Assembly: GCA_904419105.1 (NCBI GenBank)
Contig: CAJFQR010000023.1
Span: forward strand, 1 to 16,036
Length of the DNA: 16,036 nt
Direction: 5' to 3'
Source of the DNA: Candidatus Avimicrobium faecavium
GTDB taxonomy: Bacteria > Bacillota > Clostridia > Oscillospirales > Ruminococcaceae
Part shown: positions 1 to 6,607 of the stretch, piece after piece
Position numbering within the stretch: position 1 is the first letter of the stretch
Layout of the letters: every line of letters begins with the position of its first letter
Made by a program: the position numbers and the translations under genes
Notes under the pieces: model-generated
What the model was told of the DNA's origin: nothing
Seen by the model: the letters and a program-made list of their open reading frames with translations, nothing else
Databases searched by the model: none

Positions 1-77
1 CGGTCTCTCCGTTCGACTTGCATGTGTTAGGCGCGCCGCCAGCGTTCGTCCTGAGCCAGGATCAAACTCTTCATCAA
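1..77 (-). rRNA. rrs: 16S ribosomal RNA, 5' end (partial)
   Basis: The reverse complement contains the universal bacterial 16S start: AGAGTTTGATCCTGGCTCAG corresponds to 70 down to 51, followed by the usual GACGAACGCTGGCGGC stretch and ACATGCAAGTCGAACGG. Placing the A of AGAGTTTG at E. coli position 8 puts the mature 5' end near 77. Only the first 77 nt or so are present; the gene continues off the left edge. The wording after the primer site (GGCGGCGCGCCTAACAC) is of the clostridial type, which supports a Clostridia host but does not fix the genus. Confidence 0.97.
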
Positions 78-261
78 TTGGTTTATCCAAGCACCGGGCT
101 GCTAATTCCCGATGCCTAAACAGCTCTTTTTGAACAAACTTGGCTTTCGCTTTCGTCCATTCGTTCTTTGAATTACTCTCAAAGAATTTCAGGGTTCTCT
201 TTACTCGTAAGTTCCTGTTCAATTTTCAAGGTTCTCCGCTGCCCCTCGGGACAGCTTGATT
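78..261 (-). other. rRNA operon leader
   Basis: Transcribed leader between the proximal rRNA promoter and the 16S 5' end; no gene is seen. It holds a perfect 8-bp inverted repeat (164-171 with 179-186, 7-nt loop). It also has a CTTGAAAATTGAACA stretch (about 215-230 on this strand), similar to sequences common in Firmicutes rRNA leaders and spacers. Processing and antitermination signals are expected here, but I could not assign a boxA with confidence. Confidence 0.6.
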
Positions 262-290
262 ATCTTACCACATCTCCCGGCGTTTGTCAA
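262..290 (-). promoter_or_regulatory. rRNA operon promoter, proximal (P2)
   Basis: Near-consensus sigma-A promoter on the minus strand: -35 TTGACA at 285-290, 17-nt spacer, -10 TAAGAT at 262-267. It lies about 185 bp upstream of the mature 16S end, a normal distance for a rRNA promoter. Confidence 0.88.
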
Positions 291-355
291 CACCTTTTTT
301 TGAGTTTTCTCAAATCCTTTTGATGTGGTGCCCCTCCTTCCGGAACGGCTTCTTA

Positions 356-384
356 ATTTTAGCATCGGTGTTACCTGTTGTCAA
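356..384 (-). promoter_or_regulatory. rRNA operon promoter, distal (P1)
   Basis: Second near-consensus promoter in tandem: -35 TTGACA at 379-384, 17-nt spacer, -10 TAAAAT at 356-361. It is 94 bp upstream of P2. Both carry the same GTGTTGACAA around the -35, suggesting duplication or shared constraint. Tandem promoters are usual for rRNA operons. Confidence 0.88.
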
Positions 385-440
385 CACTTTTCTGCAAAAT
401 CGTCCCCGGGTTTCATCTCTTCGTCCATTTCCAACAAGAA

Positions 441-475
441 ACGGCCGGAACACTTGGTCAAGTGTTCCCGGCCGT
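441..475 (-). terminator. Hairpin terminator after rqcH
   Basis: Long inverted repeat 13 nt after the rqcH stop codon: arms 441-455 and 460-475, 4-nt loop, with a single bulged base at 467. On the minus strand the stem is followed by TTCTTGTTGG, a poor U-tract, so termination may be incomplete. It separates the rqcH unit from the co-directional rRNA promoters. Confidence 0.65.
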
Positions 476-487
476 GACGGAAGTTTT

Positions 488-2254
488 TCACTTTTCGGTG
501 ACGCGCAGCCGCTCGGCCAGCTCCTTGTCCGGGTCGACGATCGCCGTCTGGTACGGATCGTAGATCACCATCCCCGGCTTGGCTCCCGAGGGCTTTTTCA
601 CATAGCGCACCTGGGTATAGTCCACCGGTACCTTTGCGGACTGTGATGCCCGGGAATGGGTCGCCGCCAGAATGGCTGCCTGCTCCAGCGTCCGATCCGG
701 CACCTCCCTGCCCTCGGTCACCACAATGACATGGCTGCCCGGGATCTTCTGGGTGTGGAACCAGATGTCGTTTCCCCGGCTCTCCCGCAGAGTCAGCCGG
801 TCGTTCTGCACATTGTTGCGGCCGACCAGGATGGTAAAACCGTCGTCCGACCGGAACCGCAGCGGCGCCAGCCTCTCCTCCTTCTTCCCTTTGAAGGCAT
901 AGTGCTTGAGATATCCCTCCTGAGACAGCTCCCGCCGGATGGCAGTCAGGTCTGCCTCGGATCCGGCACGGTCCAGCAGATCGGTGACCGACTCAATGTA
1001 GGCCAGCTCCGCCTCACCGGCGGCGATCTGCTCCCGGAGCTTCTTTTCGGCGGTGTCCCGCCTGCGGTACTCCCAGTAACAGCGCTGTACATTCTGGGAC
1101 GGAGTCAGCCGCACATCCAGCGGAATGGTCACCTCCGGGCAGTCGGGCTCATAGTAATTCTGCACCTTCGCTTCCCGGTCCCCCTTCTTCAACTGGTAGA
1201 GATTCGCCGCCAGCAGGTCACCGTAAATCTTGTACTTCTCCCGGTCGGTGCTCTCGGCCAGCTCCCGCCGCTGGTTGTCCAGACGGCGGAGAATTCTCTC
1301 ATGGGTGGCGCCGAGCAGCCGCTGCAGATCCCCGGAGCGCTGCCGCATCCGGTCGGCGGCGTCCTTTTCGGCGTAGAAAGCGTCCAGCAGCTCCCCGTAG
1401 GTCGGGTAGGTGCGGGACTGCATCGCCGCCCCATACTGCCGGATCTCGGTGAAGGAAAAGTCCTTCGGCGTCCCGTCCGGGGTCAGCAGCATCGTCGGCG
1501 TGCAGGCCCCCCGGCGCATCGCGTCGGTGAGGGTCTCGAGGTAGAAGCAGAACCGCTCCTCCTCATCGGCGGTGAGCTCAAAGGCGGTCTTTTCCGCCCC
1601 CCGCACCGTAAAGAAGGCGATCTCCCGGCACAGCAGCGGGGAGACGCCGGTCAGGCACTCCTGCAGCCGCCGGGAGAGCTCGATCTGCCGCGGCTCGGCC
1701 CGCAGTTTCTCCAGGATCTCCCGCGGTGAGGCGGTGAGCAGCTCCAGCCTGCCCGCCGGAGACGGCGGCAGCGTGTAGGTCAACCCGGGCAGCACCGGCC
1801 GCAGCGAGGACATGGAGGTGTCCACCCGCTTGAGCGAATCGACGATCCTCCCGTCCGGCCGCCGGACGATCAGGTTGCTGTGGCGGCCCATAATCTCCGC
1901 CGACAGCGTATAGGTGATCGGGTCGCCGAGGTCATCGGTGGCCAGAAAATCCAGCTCCAGGATGCGGTCCATGCCCACCTGCCGCACGGCGGTGAACTGA
2001 GCGGCCCCCAGGAGCTTTCGCATCAGCATGCAGAACATCGGCGGGGTCTTGGGGTTCTCCACCGCCGCCTGGGTAAAGTGGATGCGCGGGCTGCCGGCAT
2101 TCACCGAGATCAGGATGCGGCTGGCCCCCTGGCGGCTGCGCAGCGCCAGGATCAGCTCCTCCCGGCTGGGCTGGGTCACCCGGTCCACCCGGGAGCCGAT
2201 GGCCCCCTCGAGTTCATGTTTGACTTGTGTCAGCATCGCTCCGTCAAGCGGCAT
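488..2254 (-). CDS. rqcH: RqcH, NFACT-family ribosome quality control factor (FbpA-like)
   Basis: 588 aa, matching the usual length of about 570 for bacterial RqcH. The family binds obstructed 50S subunits carrying peptidyl-tRNA, recruits tRNA-Ala and adds C-terminal alanine tails that mark stalled chains for proteolysis. In the sequence: an N-terminal NFACT-N domain (about 1-200) with the Asp-Arg pair at residues 96-97, the site known to be needed for tailing; a central helical/coiled-coil part rich in Arg, Glu and Gln (about 270-440); and a C-terminal NFACT-R domain with the hallmark DIWFHTQKIPGSHVI at about 496-510. ATG start with AAGGAGGG 10 nt upstream. It is last in a trmK-nif3-rqcH group. 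Older annotations call it fibronectin-binding protein; that name describes a secondary activity. Confidence 0.95.
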   Translation of the reverse strand: MPLDGAMLTQVKHELEGAIGSRVDRVTQPSREELILALRSRQGASRILISVNAGSPRIHFTQAAVENPKTPPMFCMLMRKLLGAAQFTAVRQVGMDRILELDFLATDDLGDPITYTLSAEIMGRHSNLIVRRPDGRIVDSLKRVDTSMSSLRPVLPGLTYTLPPSPAGRLELLTASPREILEKLRAEPRQIELSRRLQECLTGVSPLLCREIAFFTVRGAEKTAFELTADEEERFCFYLETLTDAMRRGACTPTMLLTPDGTPKDFSFTEIRQYGAAMQSRTYPTYGELLDAFYAEKDAADRMRQRSGDLQRLLGATHERILRRLDNQRRELAESTDREKYKIYGDLLAANLYQLKKGDREAKVQNYYEPDCPEVTIPLDVRLTPSQNVQRCYWEYRRRDTAEKKLREQIAAGEAELAYIESVTDLLDRAGSEADLTAIRRELSQEGYLKHYAFKGKKEERLAPLRFRSDDGFTILVGRNNVQNDRLTLRESRGNDIWFHTQKIPGSHVIVVTEGREVPDRTLEQAAILAATHSRASQSAKVPVDYTQVRYVKKPSGAKPGMVIYDPYQTAIVDPDKELAERLRVTEK

Positions 2255-2299
2255 CTGTGTCGGTCCCTCCTTGTATCACAACTGGTATATCACAAAATG

Positions 2300-2345
2300 A
2301 AAAAACGCCCTTTTCTTCCGGCGGACAGGCGCGGCCTGCCGCCGG
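2300..2345 (-). other. Imperfect hairpin between nif3 and rqcH
   Basis: GC-rich inverted repeat, arms 2318-2329 and 2335-2345 with a small internal bulge, 19 nt after the nif3 stop. A run of six U follows on the minus strand (2300-2305), but about 12 nt beyond the stem, so this is not a canonical intrinsic terminator. No convincing separate rqcH promoter is visible, so rqcH is probably read mostly from upstream. Confidence 0.4.
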
Positions 2346-2363
2346 TGGGCCTGCCAAAAGCGG

Positions 2364-3134
2364 TCACTCCGCTGCGCCGCCGGTCCAGGCCAGCACGTCG
2401 CCGCCGCTGCCCAGCAGGAACTCCGCCTCCGGGAAGGCGGCGGAAAGCCGCTCGGCCAGCGGCGCCAGCACCACCCGTTCGGTGGCATAGTGGGTGCCGT
2501 CGAAGAGGGTGATCCCCAGCCGGGCGGCGTCCAGATATTCGTGGTGCTTGGCCTCCCCGGTGACGAGGGCGTCGGCGCCGATGGCCGCAGCCTCGCCGAT
2601 CAGGTCCCCGCCGGCGCCGCCCAGCACCGCCACCCGCCGGATGATCCGGCCGCCCCGGTTGTAGCGCACCGGGGCCCCGAGGCGCTCAGCCGCCGCAGCG
2701 GCAAACTCCGCCGGGCTCACCGCCCGCGGCAGTGTCCCGACCCGGCCCATTGGGATGCCGTCCTCCCCGGCGGCGAAGGGCAGCACCTCCTCCAGCCCCA
2801 GTGCCGCCGCCAGGCAGTCGTTCACCAGCGCCTTGTCCAGACAGGTGTGGCTGCAGATGGCCGCGATGCCCCGCCGGGCCAGCAGCGTCGGGGCGGTGCC
2901 TGGCTCCAGCGCCTTCAGCGGATGGAAGATCACCGGGTGGTGGCTGATGATCAGCTGCGCCCCCAGGCGCGCCGCTTCCTCCACCGCCTCCGGGGTGATG
3001 TCCAGCACCAGCAGTGCCTTAGTTACCTCGGTGTCCGGGTCCCCGGCCAGCAGGCCGCTGTTATCCCACTTCTCCTGGGTCCGGAAGGGCGCCAGCTCGT
3101 CCAGCTTCCCATACAGCATCGAGACAGTCGACAT
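2364..3134 (-). CDS. NIF3-family dinuclear metal-binding protein
   Basis: 256 aa. NIF3/YqfO proteins form a toroidal hexamer with a dinuclear metal site; their biochemical role is still debated (GTP cyclohydrolase-like and regulatory functions have been proposed). Visible: EKWDNSGLL near the N-terminus, the metal-ligand pair in ISHHPVIF (His65-His66), and the C-terminal TGEAKHHEY and DGTHYATE segments that complete the site. It is the short form, lacking the roughly 100-residue PII-like insert found in B. subtilis YqfO. A GTG at 3143 is also in frame, but AAGGAG at 3145-3150 would leave only 1 nt before it and 10 nt before the ATG at 3134, so the ATG is chosen. It overlaps the 3' end of trmK by 74 bp, and the same two genes are neighbours in many Firmicutes. 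Confidence 0.93.
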   Translation of the reverse strand: MSTVSMLYGKLDELAPFRTQEKWDNSGLLAGDPDTEVTKALLVLDITPEAVEEAARLGAQLIISHHPVIFHPLKALEPGTAPTLLARRGIAAICSHTCLDKALVNDCLAAALGLEEVLPFAAGEDGIPMGRVGTLPRAVSPAEFAAAAAERLGAPVRYNRGGRIIRRVAVLGGAGGDLIGEAAAIGADALVTGEAKHHEYLDAARLGITLFDGTHYATERVVLAPLAERLSAAFPEAEFLLGSGGDVLAWTGGAAE

Positions 3135-3828
3135 CGTATCCACGCTCCTTTAACAGTCGTTCCAGTTCCGCCACCACGGCGGTGTATTCCCCCCGGCGCT
3201 CCGGGTCCCCTGCCCGGGAGCGGTCGATGCCCGCTATGCGCCCGAGCAGATTGCGCCGCACCCGCATCAGATACCGGTCGGTATCCGCCGAATCCCCGTC
3301 CAGTACCCGGCCGATGTACCGCTCCAGCGTCGTCAGCGTCCGGGACTGCCCGTCGTACACCACCGAAAAGACGGTATAGACGAACTTCCCGCTCACCACT
3401 GCGTTCTCCAGCTCGGTGCAGAAACCCTCCCGCGCCAGGTAGTCCCGCAGGTGATCCGGCTTGGTCATCGGCTGCAGCAGCAGCCGGGTGCGGTGTTCCC
3501 GCACCCAGGGGGCCTCGTCAAGGATCCGGGCGATCAGGTCGCCCCCCATACCGGCGATCACCACCGTGTCGGCGCTGCCCGGCTCCAGCCCTTCCAGCCC
3601 CGGGGCCTGCACACAGGCCACCGTGTCGGAAAGTCCCAGCTCCGCCAGGATGCGCCGGGCCTTGTCCAGCGGCTTTTTGTTGATGTCGCAGGCGTATCCG
3701 GCCCGCAGGATCCCCCGCTCACCCAGCCAGGCCATCAGCTGACCGTGATCGGTGCCGATATCCGCCACCACGCTGCCCTGCGCCACCATGCGCCCGATCT
3801 GTTCCAGCCGCGGGCTCAATTCTACCAC
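3061..3828 (-). CDS. trmK: tRNA (adenine(22)-N(1))-methyltransferase TrmK
   Basis: 255 aa class I SAM-dependent methyltransferase. TrmK makes m1A at position 22 in the D-loop of tRNAs and is typical of Firmicutes. The SAM-binding motif I is VADIGTDHGQ (residues 21-30). It is followed by the acidic strand end YACDIN (45-50) and the family signature IAGMGG (91-96). The C-terminal part (about 170-255) is the helical, arginine-rich tail usual in this family. GTG start with a GAGGAGG ribosome binding site about 8 nt upstream. It is the first gene of the trmK-nif3-rqcH unit, and its last 74 coding bases overlap nif3 in another frame. Confidence 0.95.
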   Translation of the reverse strand: MVELSPRLEQIGRMVAQGSVVADIGTDHGQLMAWLGERGILRAGYACDINKKPLDKARRILAELGLSDTVACVQAPGLEGLEPGSADTVVIAGMGGDLIARILDEAPWVREHRTRLLLQPMTKPDHLRDYLAREGFCTELENAVVSGKFVYTVFSVVYDGQSRTLTTLERYIGRVLDGDSADTDRYLMRVRRNLLGRIAGIDRSRAGDPERRGEYTAVVAELERLLKERGYDVDCLDAVWEAGRAGALPDPGEVG

Positions 3829-3874
3829 GGCTCTTCCTCCTCTCCCCGGCAGGGGTCGTTTTCACTCACGCTCT

Positions 3875-3903
3875 ATTGTACCACATCGGCGCCCTCTTGC
3901 CCA
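3875..3903 (-). promoter_or_regulatory. Promoter of trmK-nif3-rqcH
   Basis: -10 TACAAT at 3875-3880 preceded by TGG, giving an extended -10 (TG-n-TACAAT). The -35 is weak, CTGGCA at 3898-3903, with 17-nt spacing. It is about 50 bp upstream of the trmK GTG and just downstream of the terminator of the preceding gene. Confidence 0.7.
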
Positions 3904-3922
3904 GCCCCGCCTTTTCCCGATG

Positions 3923-3960
3923 CAAAAAGCCCGCCCGTTCCGCGAACCGGACGGGCAGGC
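3923..3960 (-). terminator. Intrinsic terminator after the zinc-ribbon gene
   Basis: GC-rich stem 3927-3939 with 3948-3960 (one C/A mismatch and one G-U), followed on the minus strand by TTTTT (3923-3927, its first U being the stem base). It is 31 nt past the stop codon of the zinc-ribbon gene. On the plus strand the stem is followed by CTTTT, but no plus-strand gene reads into it. Confidence 0.85.
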
Positions 3961-3991
3961 TCTTTTCCCGAAGTGTTTTCAGAGCAGGGGG

Positions 3992-4279
3992 TTACCGCTG
4001 CTCAGCCTCCTTGCGGCGGGCGAAGCACTCGCTGCAGTAGACCGGACGGTCCTCACGGGGACGGAACGGCACCTTGCAGGGCTTGCCGCACTCGGCGCAT
4101 ACGGCATCGAACATCTCCTTCTCGGGGCGGGGGGCGGCGTTCTTCCGCGCGGCTCTGCACTCTCTGCAACGCTGCGGCTCGTTCTGGAAGCCCTTCTCCG
4201 CGTAGAACTCCTGCTCACCGGCGGTGAACACGAACTCCTTGCCGCACTCTTTGCATACCAGTACCTTGTCTGTGAACAT
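3992..4279 (-). CDS. Small double zinc-ribbon protein
   Basis: 95 aa with two four-cysteine zinc-binding modules: C9, C12, C38, C41 and C61, C64, C82, C85. The first, with ECGKEFVFTAGEQEFYAEKG between its cysteine pairs, is the 'probable zinc-ribbon' type common in Firmicutes. The second, CGKPCKVPFRP...YCSEC, resembles ribbons in CxxC-rich proteins of unknown role. It is probably a nucleic-acid or protein-binding adaptor, but no function is established. ATG start; the upstream GAGAGG is about 8 nt away. It is flanked by its own terminator and a preceding palindrome, so it is probably monocistronic. No convincing promoter was found just upstream. Confidence 0.85.
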   Translation of the reverse strand: MFTDKVLVCKECGKEFVFTAGEQEFYAEKGFQNEPQRCRECRAARKNAAPRPEKEMFDAVCAECGKPCKVPFRPREDRPVYCSECFARRKEAEQR

Positions 4280-4368
4280 AGTGGTTACCTCTCTTGACGA
4301 TATTTTTGTCTTCCCCGAGAAACGAAAAGCGGAACATACTTTTGAAGTTTGCCGGGTCCTCTATACAG

Positions 4369-4389
4369 GGCCTTTTTGAGAAAAAGGCC
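4369..4389 (-). terminator. Perfect 9-bp palindrome after the SigH-like gene
   Basis: Arms 4369-4377 and 4381-4389 with a 3-nt loop (GGCCTTTTT / AAAAAGGCC), 14 nt after the sigma factor stop. Neither strand has a proper U-tract directly after the stem, so it could be a weak terminator, an mRNA 3'-end protector, or a leader structure of the zinc-ribbon gene. The remaining 4280-4368 shows nothing else I can support. Confidence 0.45.
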
Positions 4390-4403
4390 GAAAAACCGTC
4401 TCT

Positions 4404-4964
4404 TCATTCCCCTTCGCCCAGCGCCCGACGCAGTTTGCTCCGGGCCCTGGTCAGCGCGCCGTCCACCGATTTCTCGGTCCGGCCCAGCTTCTTTGCGATG
4501 TCGGCATAGCGGTACCCCTCGAGCAGCAGCTGCAGGCAGCCCCGCTCATAGTCGGTCAGCAGCCGGCGTGCAGCCGCACCGCTCTCCGCCGAGATCACCC
4601 GCTCCTCCGGCTGGTCCCGGCTGGGTGCCGTCACCTCACCGGCCTCCTCCAGCGGGGCCAGCAGCGCCAATGGGATGTTGCGGGCCCGCAGGTGGCTCTC
4701 CGCCACATGCCCCAGCCCGTTTGCGATGCACCGGGAGGCGTAGGTCCGAAAGCTGGCCCCGCCGTCCGCCCGATAGGAGCGCACCGCCGCCAGCAGCGCG
4801 ATCATGCCCTCCTGCATCAGGTCCTCCCGCTCCAGTCCGAGGTAGCAGTACCTCTCAGCATAGCGGAGCACCACCGGTGTATATCGCACCACCAGCTCCC
4901 CGGCGGCGGAATAGTCCCCGGTGTGGGTGCGCTCGATCAGAGTCTCATCGGATAATACAGTCAA
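4404..4964 (-). CDS. SigH-like sigma-70 family RNA polymerase sigma factor
   Basis: 186 aa. Region 2 spans about 5-95: DETLIERTHTGD, then LEREDLMQEGMIALLAAVRSY (core-binding region 2.1-2.2), then ASFRTYASRCIANGL (region 2.3-2.4). After a linker, region 4 lies at about 135-182 with the helix-turn-helix YADIAKKLGRTEKSVDGALTR. This architecture and the DLMQEGM wording match the SigH/sporulation-type group of Firmicutes, though it is shorter than B. subtilis SigH (218 aa); a regulon cannot be named. Start: the only plausible in-frame start is TTG at 4964, with a weak GGGG 6 nt upstream, which implies low translation. The strong promoter upstream contrasts with this weak initiation site. Confidence 0.88.
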   Translation of the reverse strand: MTVLSDETLIERTHTGDYSAAGELVVRYTPVVLRYAERYCYLGLEREDLMQEGMIALLAAVRSYRADGGASFRTYASRCIANGLGHVAESHLRARNIPLALLAPLEEAGEVTAPSRDQPEERVISAESGAAARRLLTDYERGCLQLLLEGYRYADIAKKLGRTEKSVDGALTRARSKLRRALGEGE

Positions 4965-5009
4965 ACCTTGCCCCGTGCCGCCCTGGCACCTGATTTGGAA
5001 TGTGATTTC

Positions 5010-5038
5010 ATTCTACGCCAAAATATGGTCTTTGTCAA
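5010..5038 (-). promoter_or_regulatory. Promoter of the SigH-like gene
   Basis: -35 TTGACA at 5033-5038, 17-nt spacer, -10 TAGAAT at 5010-5015: near consensus for sigma-A. It gives a leader of roughly 40 nt before the TTG start. The spacing and hexamers make this one of the best promoters in the window. Confidence 0.87.
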
Positions 5039-5094
5039 GTAGAATTATTTTCACTGGATTTTACAAGCGTTTTTTGTAGAAATTGGACGAAAAA

Positions 5095-6450
5095 TCACAC
5101 CGTCATATCCCGGATCCACCGCCCGCGCCATACACGGACCACGCCGAGCACGCTCTTGATTTCCTCATCACATTTGATAATGATATACACCAGCGGCGCA
5201 GCCAGCCCCAGACGCAGCCCGGCCAAGTAGCCGAGCGGGATGCAGATCACCCACATGAACAGCAGGTCAAACACCATCACAAACTTGCCGTCCCCGCCTC
5301 CCCGCAGTGTACCCATCATATTCACCGAGTACTGTGCCTGGAAGAACACCTGCACCGAGCTGATGGCCATAAAGGCCATCGCATACTCCCGGGTGAGGTC
5401 GCCGATGTTGTAGAAGCCGATGATAAACGGCCGCACCAGGAAGATCACCGCGCCGGCCGCCACACCGATGATGGCGGTGATAACCGAAAGGGTCTTGGCC
5501 CTGGCCAGCGCCCGCTGGGGCTCCCCGGCACCGATGGTATTGCCGACGATGGCGGCCGCCGCCGAACTGGTGCCCAGCAGCGCCACCGAGGCAAACTGCA
5601 TCACCACCGAGTTGATGGAGTTGGCCGCCACGAACTCCTTGCCCATCCGCCCCATGATGATGGTGATCATCGAGTTGCCCAGCGCCCAGAGCAGGTCGTT
5701 GGCAAAGATCGGCGCCGTTGCCCGGGCAAAACCCCCGACCATCGACCGGTCAAACCGCAGCAGGTCCGCTGCCCGCAGGCACACCCGGTCCTCCCGCTTG
5801 AACAGAAACCAGCCGACGATGGCGAATTCGGTCACCCGGGCGATGGCGGTGGCCAGTGCGGCGCCCTGGATCTCCATCCGCGGCGCCCCGAGGTTGCCGA
5901 AGATGAACACCCAGTTCAAAAATCCGTTGACTACAAAGGATACCGAGTACACCACCAGCGAGATGCGTACCACGCCGACCGCCCGCAGCATCATGATGGT
6001 GTTGTTGCCCAGCGCATAGAGCGGGTACACCCAGCCGATGATCCGCAGGTACAGACAGCCGGCGGCGATGACTTCGGCATCGTTGGTAAAGATGCCCATA
6101 ATGGTCTCCGGGATGCACAGCGCTCCGGCGGCAAACAGCAGCGAGATGCACAGGCTCACCCGGTAGACGATGCTCATCACCCGGCGGATCTTCTCGGCGT
6201 CCCCGCGGCCCCAGTACTGGGCGATGAGCACATTGGCCCCGCCAGCCAGGCCGAAGTTTGCCACCGTGAGCATGTAAAACCACTGGTTCGCCAGCGAAGA
6301 GGCGGACAGCTGCACCTCCCCCATCGTCCCCAGCATCAGCGTGTCCAGCATGCTGACGCCGACGGTGATCAGGTTCTGCAGCGCCACCGGCACCGCAATG
6401 GCCCGCAGCTGCCGGTAAAATTCCGGATCGTTCGTAAAGAGCTTGCCCAA
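5095..6450 (-). CDS. MATE family multidrug/toxin efflux transporter
   Basis: 451 aa inner-membrane antiporter. MATE proteins export cationic drugs or metabolites in exchange for Na+ or H+. About 12 hydrophobic segments form two similar halves. Family landmarks: early IAVPVALQNLITVGVSMLDTLMLG, then GLAGGANVLIAQYWGRGD after helix 2, and the matching second-half AAAIVGNTIGAGEPQRA. Start: the open frame runs up to 6552, but GGAGGG at 6457-6462 is 6 nt before a TTG at 6450 and the family homology begins just after it, so TTG is chosen. It is transcribed from its own promoter through a structured leader (see 6475-6566). The substrate cannot be predicted. No clear terminator follows. Confidence 0.92.
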   Translation of the reverse strand: MGKLFTNDPEFYRQLRAIAVPVALQNLITVGVSMLDTLMLGTMGEVQLSASSLANQWFYMLTVANFGLAGGANVLIAQYWGRGDAEKIRRVMSIVYRVSLCISLLFAAGALCIPETIMGIFTNDAEVIAAGCLYLRIIGWVYPLYALGNNTIMMLRAVGVVRISLVVYSVSFVVNGFLNWVFIFGNLGAPRMEIQGAALATAIARVTEFAIVGWFLFKREDRVCLRAADLLRFDRSMVGGFARATAPIFANDLLWALGNSMITIIMGRMGKEFVAANSINSVVMQFASVALLGTSSAAAAIVGNTIGAGEPQRALARAKTLSVITAIIGVAAGAVIFLVRPFIIGFYNIGDLTREYAMAFMAISSVQVFFQAQYSVNMMGTLRGGGDGKFVMVFDLLFMWVICIPLGYLAGLRLGLAAPLVYIIIKCDEEIKSVLGVVRVWRGRWIRDMTV

Positions 6451-6474
6451 CCCATTCCCTCCAAAAAATGCTGT

Positions 6475-6531
6475 AAAAAGGCCTCTTCCCCCTCTCCCTC
6501 CGGGCGCCCGGAGAAAAACGGGAAAGAAGCC
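6475..6531 (-). terminator. Terminator-like hairpin in the leader of the MATE gene
   Basis: On the minus strand, arm 6520-6531 (GGCTTCTTTCCC) pairs over 12 positions, including two G-U, with arm 6480-6491 (GGGGAAGAGGCC). Five U follow immediately (6475-6479). Between the arms sits a perfect 16-nt palindrome (6498-6513, CTCCGGGC/GCCCGGAG) that would form an inner hairpin. The U-run ends 12 nt before the MATE ribosome binding site. The MATE promoter lies upstream (6570-6598), so this is either an attenuator of MATE or the terminator of the preceding vanW operon with a promoter nested ahead of it. Confidence 0.65.
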
Positions 6532-6566
6532 GGTATCCGCCCCGCCGCACACGGGGCCGCTTTACC
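6532..6566 (-). promoter_or_regulatory. 5'-end hairpin of the MATE leader
   Basis: Immediately upstream of the terminator-like hairpin, GGTA (6563-6566) can pair with TACC (6532-6535). Inside, GCCCCG (6552-6557) pairs with CGGGGC (6539-6544) around a 7-nt loop. The structure would begin at or within a few nt of the predicted transcription start. I do not recognise a known riboswitch class, including the guanidine classes often linked to efflux genes. Confidence 0.4.
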
Positions 6567-6569
6567 TTG

Positions 6570-6598
6570 AGTGTAGCACAGTTTTCCGCTTTTGTAAA
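6570..6598 (-). promoter_or_regulatory. Promoter of the MATE gene
   Basis: -35 TTTACA at 6593-6598, 17-nt spacer, -10 TACACT at 6570-6575 preceded by TGC (extended -10). It lies between the stop codon of the Rossmann-fold gene (6608) and the leader hairpins, and predicts a leader of about 113 nt. Confidence 0.8.
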
Positions 6599-6607
6599 GG
6601 AGCTTCG

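Noticed and set aside
299..314. Small TTTGAG/CTCAAA hairpin upstream of the rRNA P2 promoter
   Set aside because: A 6-bp weak stem with no U-tract in the transcribed direction; not a terminator.
2274..2295. TATCACAA direct repeat (2274-2281 and 2288-2295) in the rqcH leader
   Set aside because: Only 8 bp and AT-rich in a short leader. It could be chance, and no partner element supports a regulatory role.
5083..6570. 495-codon plus-strand open frame opposite the MATE gene
   Set aside because: His/Asp/Arg/Gln-rich shadow of the transporter with no ribosome binding site or recognisable domain.
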